This document shows positions 7,654-17,548 of a stretch of 46,567 bases of DNA, one piece after another. Position 1 is the stretch's first letter. Each line of letters begins with the position of its first letter. A program made the position numbers and the translations under genes. The stretch comes from an uncultured Clostridia bacterium (GTDB lineage: Bacteria > Bacillota > Clostridia > Lachnospirales > Lachnospiraceae): assembly GCA_937896665.1 (NCBI GenBank), contig CALBNS010000122.1:1-46567 (forward strand), written 5' to 3'. The notes beneath the pieces are model-generated. The model had not been told where the DNA came from. It ran no database searches and worked only from the letters and a program-made list of their open reading frames with translations.

Positions 7654-9490
7654 TTTTAATATCGAAGAAGAACTAAAGAAACTCCCGGCAAAGCCGGGAG
7701 TTTATCTCATGCACGACGAAAAAGATCAGATAATTTATGTGGGCAAGGCGATTAGTTTAAAAAACCGTGTAAGGCAATATTTTCAGGTAAGTCGTAATAA
7801 AGGTGCAAAAATCGAGCAAATGGTTACGCATATACGATGGTTTGAATACATTGTGACAGATTCGGAACTGGAAGCACTTGTTTTAGAGTGTAATCTGATT
7901 AAGGAGCATAGACCAAAGTATAATACGATGCTGATGGACGACAAGGGATATCCTTTTATCCGTCTGACTGTAAATGAAGCTTACCCACGGATTATGCTGG
8001 CACGTGAAATGAAAAAGGATAAAGCAAAGTATTTTGGCCCATATACGAGTGCCGGCGCAGTAAAAGATACAATTGAACTGATACGAAAGTTGTATCATAT
8101 CAGGAGCTGTAACCGTAATCTGCCGAAGGACATAGGGAAGGAACGCCCATGTCTCAATTATCATATCAAACAGTGTAAAGCTCCATGTCAAGGTTACATT
8201 TCGGAGGAAGAATACCATAATTCTATTCAGGAAGTAATCCGTTTTTTAAATGGACATTATGAGGAAATTTTAAAAGAGCTGGAACAGAAGATGATAGAGG
8301 CTTCGGAACAGCTGGAATTTGAAAAGGCAATTGAGTATCGTGAATTATTAAACAGCGTAAAGCAGATTGCCCAGAAGCAGAAGATTACGGACAGCAGAGG
8401 AGAAGACCGGGATATTCTTGCTGTTGCAAAGGATGCAGAGGATGCTGTGGTACAGGTGTTCTTTATTCGTGGAGGAAAATTAATCGGCAGGGATCATTTC
8501 TTCTTGAGAAATGTGTCAGAGCACTCCAAAGGTGAAATTCTGGAGAGCTTTATGAAACAGTTTTATGTGGGAACTCCATTTATTCCGGGCGAAATCATGG
8601 TGCAGGAGGAATTGGCAGAACAGAGTCTTCTTGAAGAGTGGCTTACAAAAAAACGTGAGCATAAAGTGCATATCAGGGTTCCGAAAAAGGGTGAAAAAGA
8701 AAAATTGGTGGAACTTGCAAGAACGAATGCAGCATTAGTGTTGAATACGGATAAAGAGCGTCTGAAACGGGAGGAAGGCAGGACAATCGGAGCTGTGAAA
8801 GAGATTGAAAAGTTACTTGGTTTAGAAAATATTGTGCGAATGGAAGCGTATGACATTTCAAATACTAGTGGATTTGCTTCTGTAGGTTCCATGATTGTCT
8901 ATGAAAAAGGGAAACCGAAAAGAAATGATTACCGTAAATTTAAAATCAAGAGCGTTGTGGGATCGGATGATTATGCAAGTATGAGGGAAGTTCTTACAAG
9001 ACGATTTGAGCATGGTTTGGAAGAGAGAAAGGAAGGAAAAGAGCTTGGAGGATTTACATCCTTTCCGGATTTGATAATGATGGATGGTGGGAAAGGACAG
9101 GTTAACATAGCACTGGAGGTTTTAGACGGGCTGAAGCTGAATATTCCTGTGTGTGGAATGGTAAAAGATGATAATCACCGGACAAGGGGGCTCTATTACA
9201 ATAATACCGAAATACCGATTGACCGTAGCTCGGAAGGGTTTAAGCTTATTACGAGAGTTCAGGACGAGGCACACCGGTTTGCAATCGAATTTCACCGGAA
9301 ACTGCGTAGTCAGGGGCAGGTGCATTCGATTCTGGATGATATTAAAGGTGTTGGTCCGGCTCGCCGGAAGGCATTGATGAAGTATTTCGCAGATATTGAA
9401 GAGATTAAAAATGCAAACATTGAAGAACTGAAAAAAATTCCTTCTATGAATGAAAAATCTGCAAAAGAAGTGTACAGTTTTTTCCATTAA
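7646..9490 (+). CDS. uvrC: Excinuclease ABC subunit C
   Basis: This 614-residue nuclease makes both incisions around UvrAB-bound lesions in nucleotide excision repair. The GIY-YIG nuclease domain lies at the N-terminus (KPGVYLM...IIYVGKA). A UVR motif of about 35 residues (near 205-240) binds UvrB. The RNase H-like domain has EAYDISNTSG and IMMDGGKGQV, and the helix-hairpin-helix pair is at the C-terminus (IKGVGPARRKALM). The start codon lies inside the ftsH end (8-base overlap). The length is typical of the family. Confidence 0.97.
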   Translation: MYNFNIEEELKKLPAKPGVYLMHDEKDQIIYVGKAISLKNRVRQYFQVSRNKGAKIEQMVTHIRWFEYIVTDSELEALVLECNLIKEHRPKYNTMLMDDKGYPFIRLTVNEAYPRIMLAREMKKDKAKYFGPYTSAGAVKDTIELIRKLYHIRSCNRNLPKDIGKERPCLNYHIKQCKAPCQGYISEEEYHNSIQEVIRFLNGHYEEILKELEQKMIEASEQLEFEKAIEYRELLNSVKQIAQKQKITDSRGEDRDILAVAKDAEDAVVQVFFIRGGKLIGRDHFFLRNVSEHSKGEILESFMKQFYVGTPFIPGEIMVQEELAEQSLLEEWLTKKREHKVHIRVPKKGEKEKLVELARTNAALVLNTDKERLKREEGRTIGAVKEIEKLLGLENIVRMEAYDISNTSGFASVGSMIVYEKGKPKRNDYRKFKIKSVVGSDDYASMREVLTRRFEHGLEERKEGKELGGFTSFPDLIMMDGGKGQVNIALEVLDGLKLNIPVCGMVKDDNHRTRGLYYNNTEIPIDRSSEGFKLITRVQDEAHRFAIEFHRKLRSQGQVHSILDDIKGVGPARRKALMKYFADIEEIKNANIEELKKIPSMNEKSAKEVYSFFH

Positions 9491-9534
9491 TGGTATACTG
9501 GTAGGTAGAAAAGTAAAAGGAAAGGAAAGGAAAA

Positions 9535-10461
9535 ATGGCAGGTGTAAAAATGACAAAAATGGTGGAAAGAATGAATTTAAAGAATCTTACACCAGGCATT
9601 GATATATCGGAAAAACGTATTACGGTTCCAGATGTGAATCGTCCGGCACTGCAGCTGACGGGCTATTTTGACCACTTTGATTCGGAGCGTTTACAGATTA
9701 TCGGCTATGTAGAATATACGTATTTGCAGACTTTATCATTGGAAACCAAAAAAGAAGTTTACAAGCAGTTATTTTCTTATGGAATACCATGTCTTGTGTT
9801 TACAACTGAGATTTATCCAGATGAAGAACTTTTGGAGGAAGCCTGTGTGACGAATACACCAGTATTTGCAACGGACAAGAAAACCTCGCAGTTTCAAGCA
9901 GAAGTAATTCGCTGGCTAAATGTAGAATTGGCTCCATGCATTGCGATTCATGGTGTTTTGGTAGACGTATATGGGGTTGGCGTCCTTATTATGGGTGAAA
10001 GCGGAATTGGTAAAAGTGAAGCCGCATTAGAGCTTATTAAGCGTGGACACCGGCTTGTAACAGATGATGCAGTCGAAATTCGAAGAGTAAGTGATGATAC
10101 TCTAGTTGGTTCTGCACCACCTGTTACGAAACATTTAATTGAGCTTCGCGGTATAGGAATCGTGGACATTAAGACGATGTTCGGGGTTCAGAGTGTAAAG
10201 GAAACACAGACGATTGACCTTGTGATTAAGTTAGAAGAGTGGGACAAGGACAAAGAATATGATCGATTGGGACTGGAAGAAGAATACACGGAATTCCTCG
10301 GAAACAAGGTTGTGTGTCATTCTATTCCTATCCGTCCGGGACGTAATGTTGCAATTATTGTAGAATCCGCATCTGTTAATCATAGACAGAAACAGATGGG
10401 ATACAATGCAGCAGAGGAACTGTACAGAAGAGTACAGGAAAATTTAACAAAAAGCAGATAG
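9535..10461 (+). CDS. hprK: HPr kinase/phosphorylase
   Basis: This 308-residue bifunctional enzyme phosphorylates and dephosphorylates Ser46 of HPr, linking sugar status to carbon catabolite control in Gram-positive bacteria. The C-terminal domain has Walker A GESGIGKS (154-161), the upstream catalytic His139 in AIHGVLVDV, Asp177-Asp178 in LVTDDAVEI and the family signature LIELRGIGIVDIKTMFG. The N-terminal half is the usual MurF-like domain. It functionally complements the PTS genes at the start of the window. It lies between uvrC and a glucokinase, a common Clostridia order. GGAAAGGAAA precedes the start. Confidence 0.96.
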   Translation: MAGVKMTKMVERMNLKNLTPGIDISEKRITVPDVNRPALQLTGYFDHFDSERLQIIGYVEYTYLQTLSLETKKEVYKQLFSYGIPCLVFTTEIYPDEELLEEACVTNTPVFATDKKTSQFQAEVIRWLNVELAPCIAIHGVLVDVYGVGVLIMGESGIGKSEAALELIKRGHRLVTDDAVEIRRVSDDTLVGSAPPVTKHLIELRGIGIVDIKTMFGVQSVKETQTIDLVIKLEEWDKDKEYDRLGLEEEYTEFLGNKVVCHSIPIRPGRNVAIIVESASVNHRQKQMGYNAAEELYRRVQENLTKSR

Positions 10462-10472
10462 GAGAATGAAAG

Positions 10473-11405
10473 ATGAATTATTGTTTTGGTGTTGATGTAG
10501 GAGGAACTACAGTAAAGATGGGACTTTTCAAGTTTGATGGTGAGTTGCTTGAAAAGTGGGAGATTGTAACAAGAAAAGAAAATCAAGGGGCTTCTGTTCT
10601 GCCGGATATTGCATATTCGATTGCTGAGAAATTGAAAGAACATAACATTACTAAAAAAGAAGTTTTAGGAATCGGTGTGGGTGTACCGGCACCGGTTTCT
10701 GATGATGGTGTAGTAAATGGGTCTGCTAATATAGGCTGGGGTTACAAAGAAGTGAAACACGAATTGGAAGACCTTACTGGGGTGAAGGTAAAAGTTGGAA
10801 ATGACGCAAATGTAGCTGCATTAGGTGAAATGTGGAAAGGTGGCGGACAAGGTTACAAGAACATGGTAATGATTACACTTGGAACAGGTGTAGGCGGCGG
10901 TCTTATTGTAGGAGGCCGTGTGATTACTGGAGCGAATGGAGCAGGTGGGGAAGTCGGACATATCTGCGTAAATAAAGAGGAGACGGAAAGCTGTGGCTGT
11001 GGAAGAAAAGGATGTCTGGAACAATATGCTTCTGCAACAGGTGTTGTGCGTGTAGCAAGAAAAATCTTAGCTGATACGACAGAAGAGACAGTTTTAAATC
11101 CGGAAACAGTAACAGCAAAAGATGTGTTTGATGCTGTGAAAGCAGGAGATAAAGTTGCAATGCAGGTTGCGGAAGTGTTCGGGGATTACCTTGGACGTGC
11201 ATTGGCAGATATTTCTGTATTGATGGATCCTTCTGTAATTGTAATTGGCGGTGGTGTATCAAGAGCCGGTTCTGTACTGATTGATTATGTACAAAAACCA
11301 TATATGGAAACAGCTTTATTTGCTAATAAAAATGTAAAATTTGAATTGGCACAGTTAGGAAATGATGCGGGTATTTACGGTGCTGCCAAGATGATTGTCA
11401 AATAA
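10473..11405 (+). CDS. ROK family glucokinase
   Basis: This 310-residue cytoplasmic sugar kinase probably phosphorylates glucose to glucose-6-phosphate. The ATP phosphate-1 motif DVGGTTVKMG is at residues 8-17, GNDANVAALGE gives the catalytic region, and GEVGHICV with CGCGRKGCLEQY forms the ROK zinc site. Length fits the ROK glucokinase group. It follows hprK by eleven bases in one transcript and ends at a strong bidirectional terminator. Substrate assignment rests on family resemblance; other hexoses are possible. Confidence 0.9.
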   Translation: MNYCFGVDVGGTTVKMGLFKFDGELLEKWEIVTRKENQGASVLPDIAYSIAEKLKEHNITKKEVLGIGVGVPAPVSDDGVVNGSANIGWGYKEVKHELEDLTGVKVKVGNDANVAALGEMWKGGGQGYKNMVMITLGTGVGGGLIVGGRVITGANGAGGEVGHICVNKEETESCGCGRKGCLEQYASATGVVRVARKILADTTEETVLNPETVTAKDVFDAVKAGDKVAMQVAEVFGDYLGRALADISVLMDPSVIVIGGGVSRAGSVLIDYVQKPYMETALFANKNVKFELAQLGNDAGIYGAAKMIVK

Positions 11406-11431
11406 AGCTATATATAAGAAACATGTAAAAG

Positions 11432-11479
11432 TAACACATAAAAAAGCTTGTCACATTGACAAGCTTTTTTTATGTGTTA
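11432..11479. terminator. Bidirectional terminator between glucokinase and PBP genes
   Basis: A near-perfect stem of about 22 bp (11432-11453 with 11457-11479, one extra T) with a 3-base loop contains A and T tracts on either side of AAGCTTGTCA. It serves both convergent genes. Confidence 0.88.
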
Positions 11480-11512
11480 GGAAGGCAGTCCTTTCAAGGA
11501 TCTCCCTATGTT

Positions 11513-14011
11513 TTATGGAGCAATTGTTGGTGCCTGTGGCGGTTTTTGTTCAGAATTATTATTTTGTGAATTATTGCCTGAATTATTACCTGAATTATTA
11601 CCTGAACCATTACCTGAATTATCGCCGCCCTCAGGCTTCTCAGAAGTATTTGCTTCAGGATTTTCAGTGCTTTCAGCCGGCTCCTCCCCGTGACCGGGAC
11701 AAGTATCCTTTGGAGCTGTGCCAGGCGCAAAATACTCTGTATAAGTCTTACATGCTTCACTGCTTACAAGAAGTCCTGTTTTTTTGCAAAGTGTCACTTT
11801 TGAAATAGATGTCGGCATTTCAAAAGTTTTATATTCATAATCTGCATGGATGCGATCCATAATATTTTTCCAGATAACAATATGGAAACTTTGATTCATT
11901 TTGTTCATAGAATCATTGTCATCAAAACCTGTCCATACAGAGGCTGTCAAATAAGGTGTATAAGCCGAGAGCCAAAGGTCTACAGCATCTGTTGTTGTAC
12001 CAGTCTTTCCGGCAGCCGGCATGTTTTTCAACCGACCTCTGGCACCTGTACCCTTTGTCATAACATCCTCCATTGCACTTGTAATTAATGCGGCTGTTGT
12101 TTCTTTTAGTGCAATGTGTGTTTTAGGTGTCTTTTCATATAATAGGTTACCATCGTGGTCAAAAATCTGTGTATAGAGAATTGGTTCCGTATAAACACCA
12201 CCATTTGCAATTGCTGCATAAGCAGCTGTCATCTCGATGTTATAAACACCTCTTGAAATACCACCAAGTGCAGTTGGCTGAAAAATATCATTTTTTGGAT
12301 CTAATGTGGAAAGTGCAAAATTCTCTGTCAGGTATTTGTAACCAAGTGCTGGTGTGATTTCAGTAAATTTCTTTACGGTACACACATTGGCAGATTGAGT
12401 AATACATTCGCGAATGGTCATGTTTCCTTTATAAGAAGAACCCCACCAGTTTTTAACTTGTTTGCCGCTGTCATACTTGAATGGTGAATCTTCAATTTGT
12501 GTTGCCAATGTATCGCCATAAGTATCAAGTGCAGGTACAAACGTAGAAAGTACCTTAAAACATGAACCGGGCTGACGTGCAGATTGTGTAGCACGGTTCA
12601 GGCTTCGCTCCTCTGTCTTCTCACCACGACCGCCGACCATTGCTTTCACATGACCGGTGTATTGGTCCATCACTACAACGGAAGCCTGTGGCTGAGGAGA
12701 AAGGGTAATACGTTTGTCTACTGTGTCGCCTTCTGCGGTTGTCAAAGTTGCAATATATTCGTCTACGGCTGCAAGTGCAGCATCTTGGGAATCAAATGTC
12801 AGACCGTGTTTTTTGTTCTCTTTGTTTTCAATATAATACTTCAAGCCGTTGTGATCATAGTTGTTCATTGTGCCGTCGGCATGATGAATGGTAATTGCAC
12901 AGCTTACGCCCCATTTAATAGTAGAGGGATAATTGGAGTTATCATTGATTTCTTCTTCACAAATTCGCTGCATCTCAACATCCTGTGTGGTAATAATTTT
13001 CAAACCACCACTGTAAACAGCGTTATATGCCTGTGTTTCTGTATATCCAAGTTCATTACATAAGTCTTTGCTTACCTGCTTTGCCACTTCATCAATGAAA
13101 TATGAACTTACAGAAAGACTTTCTACATATTCTGTATTCGTTGCCTGAATTTTTGAATATACATCATCAGCAAGAGCTTCATCAAATTCTTCTTGTGAAA
13201 TTAACTCCTGCGCCAACATATCTTCAAGAACCTTTAGCCTTCGGACTGCGTTCTCATCCGGGTTGGTTATCGGATTGTAACGTGTAGGACTCTGGGTAAT
13301 TGCGGCAATAGCTGCCGATTCAGAAAGTGTTAATTCGCTGACGTCTTTTCCAAAATAACGTTTTGAAGCGGCCTGTACACCAAGTGTATTCTGTCCCAGG
13401 TTAATAGTGTTCAGATAGTTTTCAAGAATTTCATCTTTATCCATCTGTTTTTCTAATTGTAAGGCAAGGTATTGTTCCTGTATCTTACGCTGTACCTTTT
13501 CTAATTTTGTTTCTTGTATAAAATTCGGGAAAATACTATTTTTAATCAGTTGTTGTGTGATAGTACTTGCACCCTCAGAAAAGTTTAATGTTAGAACTCC
13601 TTTGATGCCCGCACGCGCAATTCCCTTTAAATCAATTCCGTCATGATCACGAAAACGAGAATCTTCAATTGCGATAAAAGCATCCTGCAAATGAACAGGA
13701 ATATCTTGAATTGACTTGTATTCACGATTGGAACCGGCATCTACGAAAGTATCGAGAGCGGTTGTACCATCATTTGCATAGGCAGTGGTAATGTACTGTG
13801 AAGGTTTTACATCATTCGGTGTAATTTTTGGGGAATCATCAATAATTTTTTTAAATAATATGCCGCCGCTGATAACGCCAAGCACACCGATAATCAAGCA
13901 TATGATCAGTGCAGCTTTGAAAAGGCGGACACCCATTCGTTTCTTCTTCATTGCAGCTTTTGAGGTAACTTTTTTCTGCTGTTTTGAAGCATTCTTTTTT
14001 CCATAATTCAT
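11513..14011 (-). CDS. Class A penicillin-binding protein 1A (glycosyltransferase-transpeptidase)
   Basis: This 832-residue bifunctional peptidoglycan synthase is anchored by one membrane segment (about 32-54) after a Lys-rich cytoplasmic tail. The GT51 domain has catalytic Glu116 in EDSRFRDHDGID and the GASTITQQL block. The transpeptidase shows S483-C-F-K486, S540-A-N542 and K669-T-G671. The C-terminus is a low-complexity Gly/Asn/Ser tail built from NNSG-type repeats, ending in a Pro-rich stretch. It is monocistronic and convergent with the glucokinase gene. A GGAGG site precedes its ATG. Confidence 0.96.
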   Translation of the reverse strand: MNYGKKNASKQQKKVTSKAAMKKKRMGVRLFKAALIICLIIGVLGVISGGILFKKIIDDSPKITPNDVKPSQYITTAYANDGTTALDTFVDAGSNREYKSIQDIPVHLQDAFIAIEDSRFRDHDGIDLKGIARAGIKGVLTLNFSEGASTITQQLIKNSIFPNFIQETKLEKVQRKIQEQYLALQLEKQMDKDEILENYLNTINLGQNTLGVQAASKRYFGKDVSELTLSESAAIAAITQSPTRYNPITNPDENAVRRLKVLEDMLAQELISQEEFDEALADDVYSKIQATNTEYVESLSVSSYFIDEVAKQVSKDLCNELGYTETQAYNAVYSGGLKIITTQDVEMQRICEEEINDNSNYPSTIKWGVSCAITIHHADGTMNNYDHNGLKYYIENKENKKHGLTFDSQDAALAAVDEYIATLTTAEGDTVDKRITLSPQPQASVVVMDQYTGHVKAMVGGRGEKTEERSLNRATQSARQPGSCFKVLSTFVPALDTYGDTLATQIEDSPFKYDSGKQVKNWWGSSYKGNMTIRECITQSANVCTVKKFTEITPALGYKYLTENFALSTLDPKNDIFQPTALGGISRGVYNIEMTAAYAAIANGGVYTEPILYTQIFDHDGNLLYEKTPKTHIALKETTAALITSAMEDVMTKGTGARGRLKNMPAAGKTGTTTDAVDLWLSAYTPYLTASVWTGFDDNDSMNKMNQSFHIVIWKNIMDRIHADYEYKTFEMPTSISKVTLCKKTGLLVSSEACKTYTEYFAPGTAPKDTCPGHGEEPAESTENPEANTSEKPEGGDNSGNGSGNNSGNNSGNNSQNNNSEQKPPQAPTIAP
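11568..11627. repeat. Five tandem 12-base units encoding the PBP Asn/Gly tail
   Basis: Units of 12 bases (consensus GAATTATTACCT on the plus strand) run in tandem, two identical and three differing by a few bases. They encode the NNSG-like repeats of the PBP tail, so repeat number may vary between strains. Confidence 0.85.
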
Positions 14012-14038
14012 GAATATTTCCTCCTTTATTCCAGCATT

Positions 14039-14044
14039 ATTATA
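14039..14044 (-). promoter_or_regulatory. Possible -10 box of the PBP gene
   Basis: A perfect TATAAT reads on the minus strand, 28 bases before the PBP start. The matching -35 region is poor (TTTATT at 17-base spacing), so only the -10 is offered. Confidence 0.4.
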
Positions 14045-14115
14045 ACAAACTTACAAGTCTAAATAAAGCGAAAATTGAAAAGTTCATATTTTACTATGAA
14101 AATCTTAAGAAAACA

Positions 14116-14145
14116 TTGTAAAGAACGCTGTTTTACTGTTATAGT
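14116..14145 (+). promoter_or_regulatory. Promoter of the YigZ/IMPACT gene
   Basis: TTGTAA at 14116-14121, an 18-base spacer and TATAGT at 14140-14145 with an upstream TG (extended -10) lie about 30 bases before the start codon. Confidence 0.6.
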
Positions 14146-14173
14146 AAAGGAAAATGCTAAAAGGTGAAAAGAT

Positions 14174-14830
14174 ATGTTAACTCAATATAAAACAGTATAC
14201 ACTGGTGGCGAGGCGGAGATTGTTGAGAAAAAATCACGGTTTATCGCTACAGTAAAACCAGTAAAAAGTGAAGAAGAAGCGATTTCATTTATAGATTCAT
14301 TGAAAAAGAAATATTGGAATGCTACCCATAATTGTTCTGCATATGTGATAGGAGAGCATTTTCATGTTCAGAGATGCAGCGACGATGGAGAACCAGGCGG
14401 TACTGCCGGGAAGCCGATGCTGGATGTGCTTCTGGGGGAAGAAATTCATGATGTTGCCGTCGTAGTGACACGATATTTCGGAGGAACTCTTTTGGGAACT
14501 GGAGGTCTTGTAAGGGCATATGCCAGCGCAGCAAAAGCAGGGATTTCGGCCAGTGTGGTTATTACAAAAACACATGGATCAAAATTATCCATACAGACAG
14601 ACTATACGGGGCTTGGAAAAATTCAATATATTCTTGGGCAGAGAGGACTGATGATTCTTAATTCTGTGTATACGGATAAGGTGGAACTGGAAGTTCTTTT
14701 GCCACAAGACGAAATGAAACCTGTGATGAAAGAGATTACAGAGGGAACCAATGGGCAGGCTGTCATGGGAATTTTGGAAGAGTGTTATTTTGCAAATGTG
14801 AACGGAGAGATGATGGTCTTTGAAGAATAG
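14174..14830 (+). CDS. YigZ/IMPACT family protein
   Basis: This 218-residue cytoplasmic protein has an N-terminal IMPACT domain and a C-terminal DUF1949-type ferredoxin-like domain. The family signature is clear: KKSRFIATVKPV, NCSAYVIG, RCSDDGEPGGTAGKPML and the DVAVVVTRYFGGTLLGTGGLVRAY region. Bacterial members are proposed to act around translation or nucleotide/ribosome binding, but no firm reaction is established. It stands alone with its own promoter, divergent from the PBP gene. Confidence 0.9.
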   Translation: MLTQYKTVYTGGEAEIVEKKSRFIATVKPVKSEEEAISFIDSLKKKYWNATHNCSAYVIGEHFHVQRCSDDGEPGGTAGKPMLDVLLGEEIHDVAVVVTRYFGGTLLGTGGLVRAYASAAKAGISASVVITKTHGSKLSIQTDYTGLGKIQYILGQRGLMILNSVYTDKVELEVLLPQDEMKPVMKEITEGTNGQAVMGILEECYFANVNGEMMVFEE

Positions 14831-14846
14831 TGATTAGAATGTAAAA

Positions 14847-14875
14847 ATAGGCGTATCGGAGAACGATACGCCTAT
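14847..14875 (-). terminator. Terminator of hpf
   Basis: A stem of 12 bp (14847-14858 with 14864-14875, loop GAGAA) reads into a TTTTT tract on the minus strand, just after the hpf stop. On the plus strand it may also end the IMPACT transcript, but the T-tract there is poor. Confidence 0.82.
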
Positions 14876-14882
14876 CGGGCTT

Positions 14883-15419
14883 TTAGTTGAATTCAGGTTC
14901 AATCAAACCATATGTATTATCTTTTCTTTTATATACAACGTTTACTTCATCTGTTTCAGCATTGCTGAACACAAAGAAGCTGTGACCTAACAGTTCCATC
15001 TGGATACAAGCATCTTCCGGGAACATCGGCTTGATTCCAAAACGTTTTGTGCGGATAATCTTAATCTCATCACTGTCAGCAGTCTCCTCTGCCATATCAT
15101 AGAACAACGGCTGGAAGCCGCTGCCTTCCTGATGCTTTGCAACGAGCTTATTTTTATACTTGCGAAGTTGTCGCTCGATAACTTCTTCTACCAGATCAAT
15201 TGATACATACATATCATCACTTACCTGTTCCGAACGGATGATATTACCTTTGACCGGGATTGTCACTTCGATTTTCTGACGTTCTTTTTCAACACTTAAA
15301 GTAACAATGATTTCTGTTTCAGGAGTGAAATATCTTTCCAGCTTTCCTAACTTTTGTTCAATGGCTGTCTTTAAACCAGGTGTTACATCGATGTTTTTGC
15401 CGCTAATAATATAATTCAT
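14883..15419 (-). CDS. hpf: Ribosome hibernation-promoting factor, long form
   Basis: This protein of about 178 residues dimerises and inactivates 70S ribosomes as 100S particles during stress. The N-terminal HPF/RaiA domain reads ISGKNIDVTPGLKTAIEQKLGKLERYF. The extra C-terminal dimerisation domain (IIRTKRFGIKPMFPEDACIQMELLGHSFFVF) marks the long form typical of Bacillota. The start is ATG at 15419, nine bases from AAAGGAG; an upstream TTG (15428) abuts the site and is rejected. It is downstream of typA on the same strand but has its own promoter. Confidence 0.95.
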   Translation of the reverse strand: MNYIISGKNIDVTPGLKTAIEQKLGKLERYFTPETEIIVTLSVEKERQKIEVTIPVKGNIIRSEQVSDDMYVSIDLVEEVIERQLRKYKNKLVAKHQEGSGFQPLFYDMAEETADSDEIKIIRTKRFGIKPMFPEDACIQMELLGHSFFVFSNAETDEVNVVYKRKDNTYGLIEPEFN

Positions 15420-15456
15420 GCAGTTCAACTCCTTTTTCGATTTATTTTATGGGTTC

Positions 15457-15485
15457 ATTATACAACCATTTTGAACAATACGCAA
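15457..15485 (-). promoter_or_regulatory. hpf promoter
   Basis: On the minus strand TTGCGT, a 17-base spacer and perfect TATAAT lie about 40 bases before the hpf start, between typA and hpf. Confidence 0.6.
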
Positions 15486-15536
15486 TAAAAAGTATATAAA
15501 AAATAAATAAATTAATATGAAATGACTGACAAATCG

Positions 15537-17360
15537 CTAGAATTTTGACCTTTTTCGCATTTTGGGGTCGAGTATTTTCTTGCGAATACGAAGAGATTCC
15601 GGTGTTACTTCTAACAGCTCATCCGTATCAATGAAGTCCAAAGCCTGCTCCAGACTTAGTATACGAGGCGGAGTAAGTTTTAACGCTTCATCAGAACCGG
15701 AAGAACGGGTATTTGTCAGGTGCTTGGTTTTGCAGACATTTAATTCAATATCGTCGGTTTTTCCGTTCTGTCCGACTACCATGCCTGCATAGACTTTTTC
15801 GCCCGGACCGATAAATAAGATGCCACGTTCCTGTGCGCTGAAGAGACCGTATGTTACTGATTCGCCCGTCTCAAATGCAATAAGAGAACCCTGTTTACGG
15901 TATTGGATATCGCCTTTATATGGTGCATAACCATCAAATGCTGTGTTAATGATTCCATTTCCTTTTGTGTCAGTCATGAATTCACCACGGTATCCGATTA
16001 ATCCTCGTGCAGGAATTGAAAATTCGAGGCGGGTCGTAGAACCGTTAGAGGCACTCATGTTCTGGAGTTCGCCCTTTCGTTGGCTTAGTTTATCAATAAC
16101 GGTACCTGTAAATTCGTCAGGAACATCGATATAGGCGATTTCCATAGGTTCAAGTAATTTGCCTTTTTCATCGTTCTTATATAGTACCTCGGCTCTACTC
16201 ACAGCAAATTCATATCCTTCACGTCTCATATTTTCGATTAAGACAGAAAGGTGGAGTTCTCCACGGCCGGATACTTTGAAGCTGTCAGCGTTTTCTGATT
16301 CCTCCACACGGAGACTGACATCAGTGTTCAATTCTCTGAAAAGGCGATCGCGAAGGTGACGAGAAGTCACATATTTTCCTTCCTGACCGGCGAATGGACT
16401 GTCGTTGACAATGAACTGCATAGCGATTGTCGGTTCGGAAATCTTCTGGAATGGGATTGGAGTCGGATTTTCAGGAGAGCATAAAGTGTCTCCGATTGCA
16501 ATATCAGAAATACCGGAAATTGCAACAATAGAGCCGATAGAAGCTTCTCTTACTTCTACTTTATTAAGCCCGTCAAATTCATATAGCCTGCTGATTTTTA
16601 CTTTTCTCTGTTTTTCCGGTTCATGTGCATTCACAACCACCATATCTTGATTTACGCAGATTTTTCCATTATCTACTTTTCCGATTCCGATACGCCCTAC
16701 GTATTCGTTATAATCAATCGTACTGATTAAAACCTGTGTATCTGCTTCAGGGTCACCTTCTGGAGCAGGAATATAATCTAGAATCGTTTCAAACAGTGGA
16801 ATCATGTTTTTTGGTTCTTCTGTTAAGTCTAAAATTGCATGCCCTGCTTTTGCAGAAGCATATACGAATGGGCAGTCTAACTGTTCATCGGAAGCATCTA
16901 AATCCATAAAGAGTTCCAGAACTTCATCAATTACTTCATCCGGTCTTGCTTCAGGACGGTCAATTTTGTTGATGCATACGATAACAGGAAGCTCTAATTC
17001 TAAGGCTTTTCTTAGGACAAATTTTGTCTGAGGCATAGCACCTTCAAAAGCATCAACCACAAGAATTACACCATTTACCATCTTTAAGACACGTTCTACT
17101 TCACCACCAAAGTCAGCATGCCCCGGAGTATCAATGATGTTGATTTTTGTATTTTTATAATATACAGCTGTGTTCTTTGCCAAGATTGTGATTCCACGTT
17201 CACGTTCGATGTCGTTGGAATCCATCACACGTTCAGCGACTTCCTGATTGGCACGGAATACCCCGCTTTGCTTTAAAAGTTCGTCTACTAATGTTGTTTT
17301 ACCATGGTCAACGTGGGCAATGATAGCAATGTTTCTAATATCTTCACGTTTTGTTTTCAT
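15537..17360 (-). CDS. typA: Ribosome-associated GTPase TypA/BipA
   Basis: This 607-residue translational GTPase acts in ribosome assembly and stress or cold adaptation. The G domain shows AHVDHGKTTL (G1), ERERGITI (G2), DTPGHADF (G3) and NKID (G4). The EF-G-like beta-barrel and domain V follow, and the BipA-specific C-terminal domain carries the SLEQALDFIDTDELLEVTPESLRIRKK region. Length is normal. It precedes hpf on the minus strand and is divergent from the SSB-like gene across 188 bases that show no clear extra feature. Confidence 0.97.
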   Translation of the reverse strand: MKTKREDIRNIAIIAHVDHGKTTLVDELLKQSGVFRANQEVAERVMDSNDIERERGITILAKNTAVYYKNTKINIIDTPGHADFGGEVERVLKMVNGVILVVDAFEGAMPQTKFVLRKALELELPVIVCINKIDRPEARPDEVIDEVLELFMDLDASDEQLDCPFVYASAKAGHAILDLTEEPKNMIPLFETILDYIPAPEGDPEADTQVLISTIDYNEYVGRIGIGKVDNGKICVNQDMVVVNAHEPEKQRKVKISRLYEFDGLNKVEVREASIGSIVAISGISDIAIGDTLCSPENPTPIPFQKISEPTIAMQFIVNDSPFAGQEGKYVTSRHLRDRLFRELNTDVSLRVEESENADSFKVSGRGELHLSVLIENMRREGYEFAVSRAEVLYKNDEKGKLLEPMEIAYIDVPDEFTGTVIDKLSQRKGELQNMSASNGSTTRLEFSIPARGLIGYRGEFMTDTKGNGIINTAFDGYAPYKGDIQYRKQGSLIAFETGESVTYGLFSAQERGILFIGPGEKVYAGMVVGQNGKTDDIELNVCKTKHLTNTRSSGSDEALKLTPPRILSLEQALDFIDTDELLEVTPESLRIRKKILDPKMRKRSKF

Positions 17361-17548
17361 AATTTTTTCAACTCCATTTTTTGTAACAGCCTTTTTATAG
17401 GCTGAACTGTAGTGTTTGCAAAGTTACAACTTATACAGTGTACCATATTTTTTTCAGATTACAATAAAAATATGTTCTAAACTTAAAACTTCAGGCATAC
17501 ATTTAGTAATGACAAAAATACCGCGAAGAGGAAGGGGAACTACAATTC

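Noticed and set aside
11506..11808. Short open frames with Leu/Pro or Tyr/Leu repeats on both strands
   Set aside because: They are shadows of the 12-base repeats in the PBP tail; the PBP frame has full domain support.
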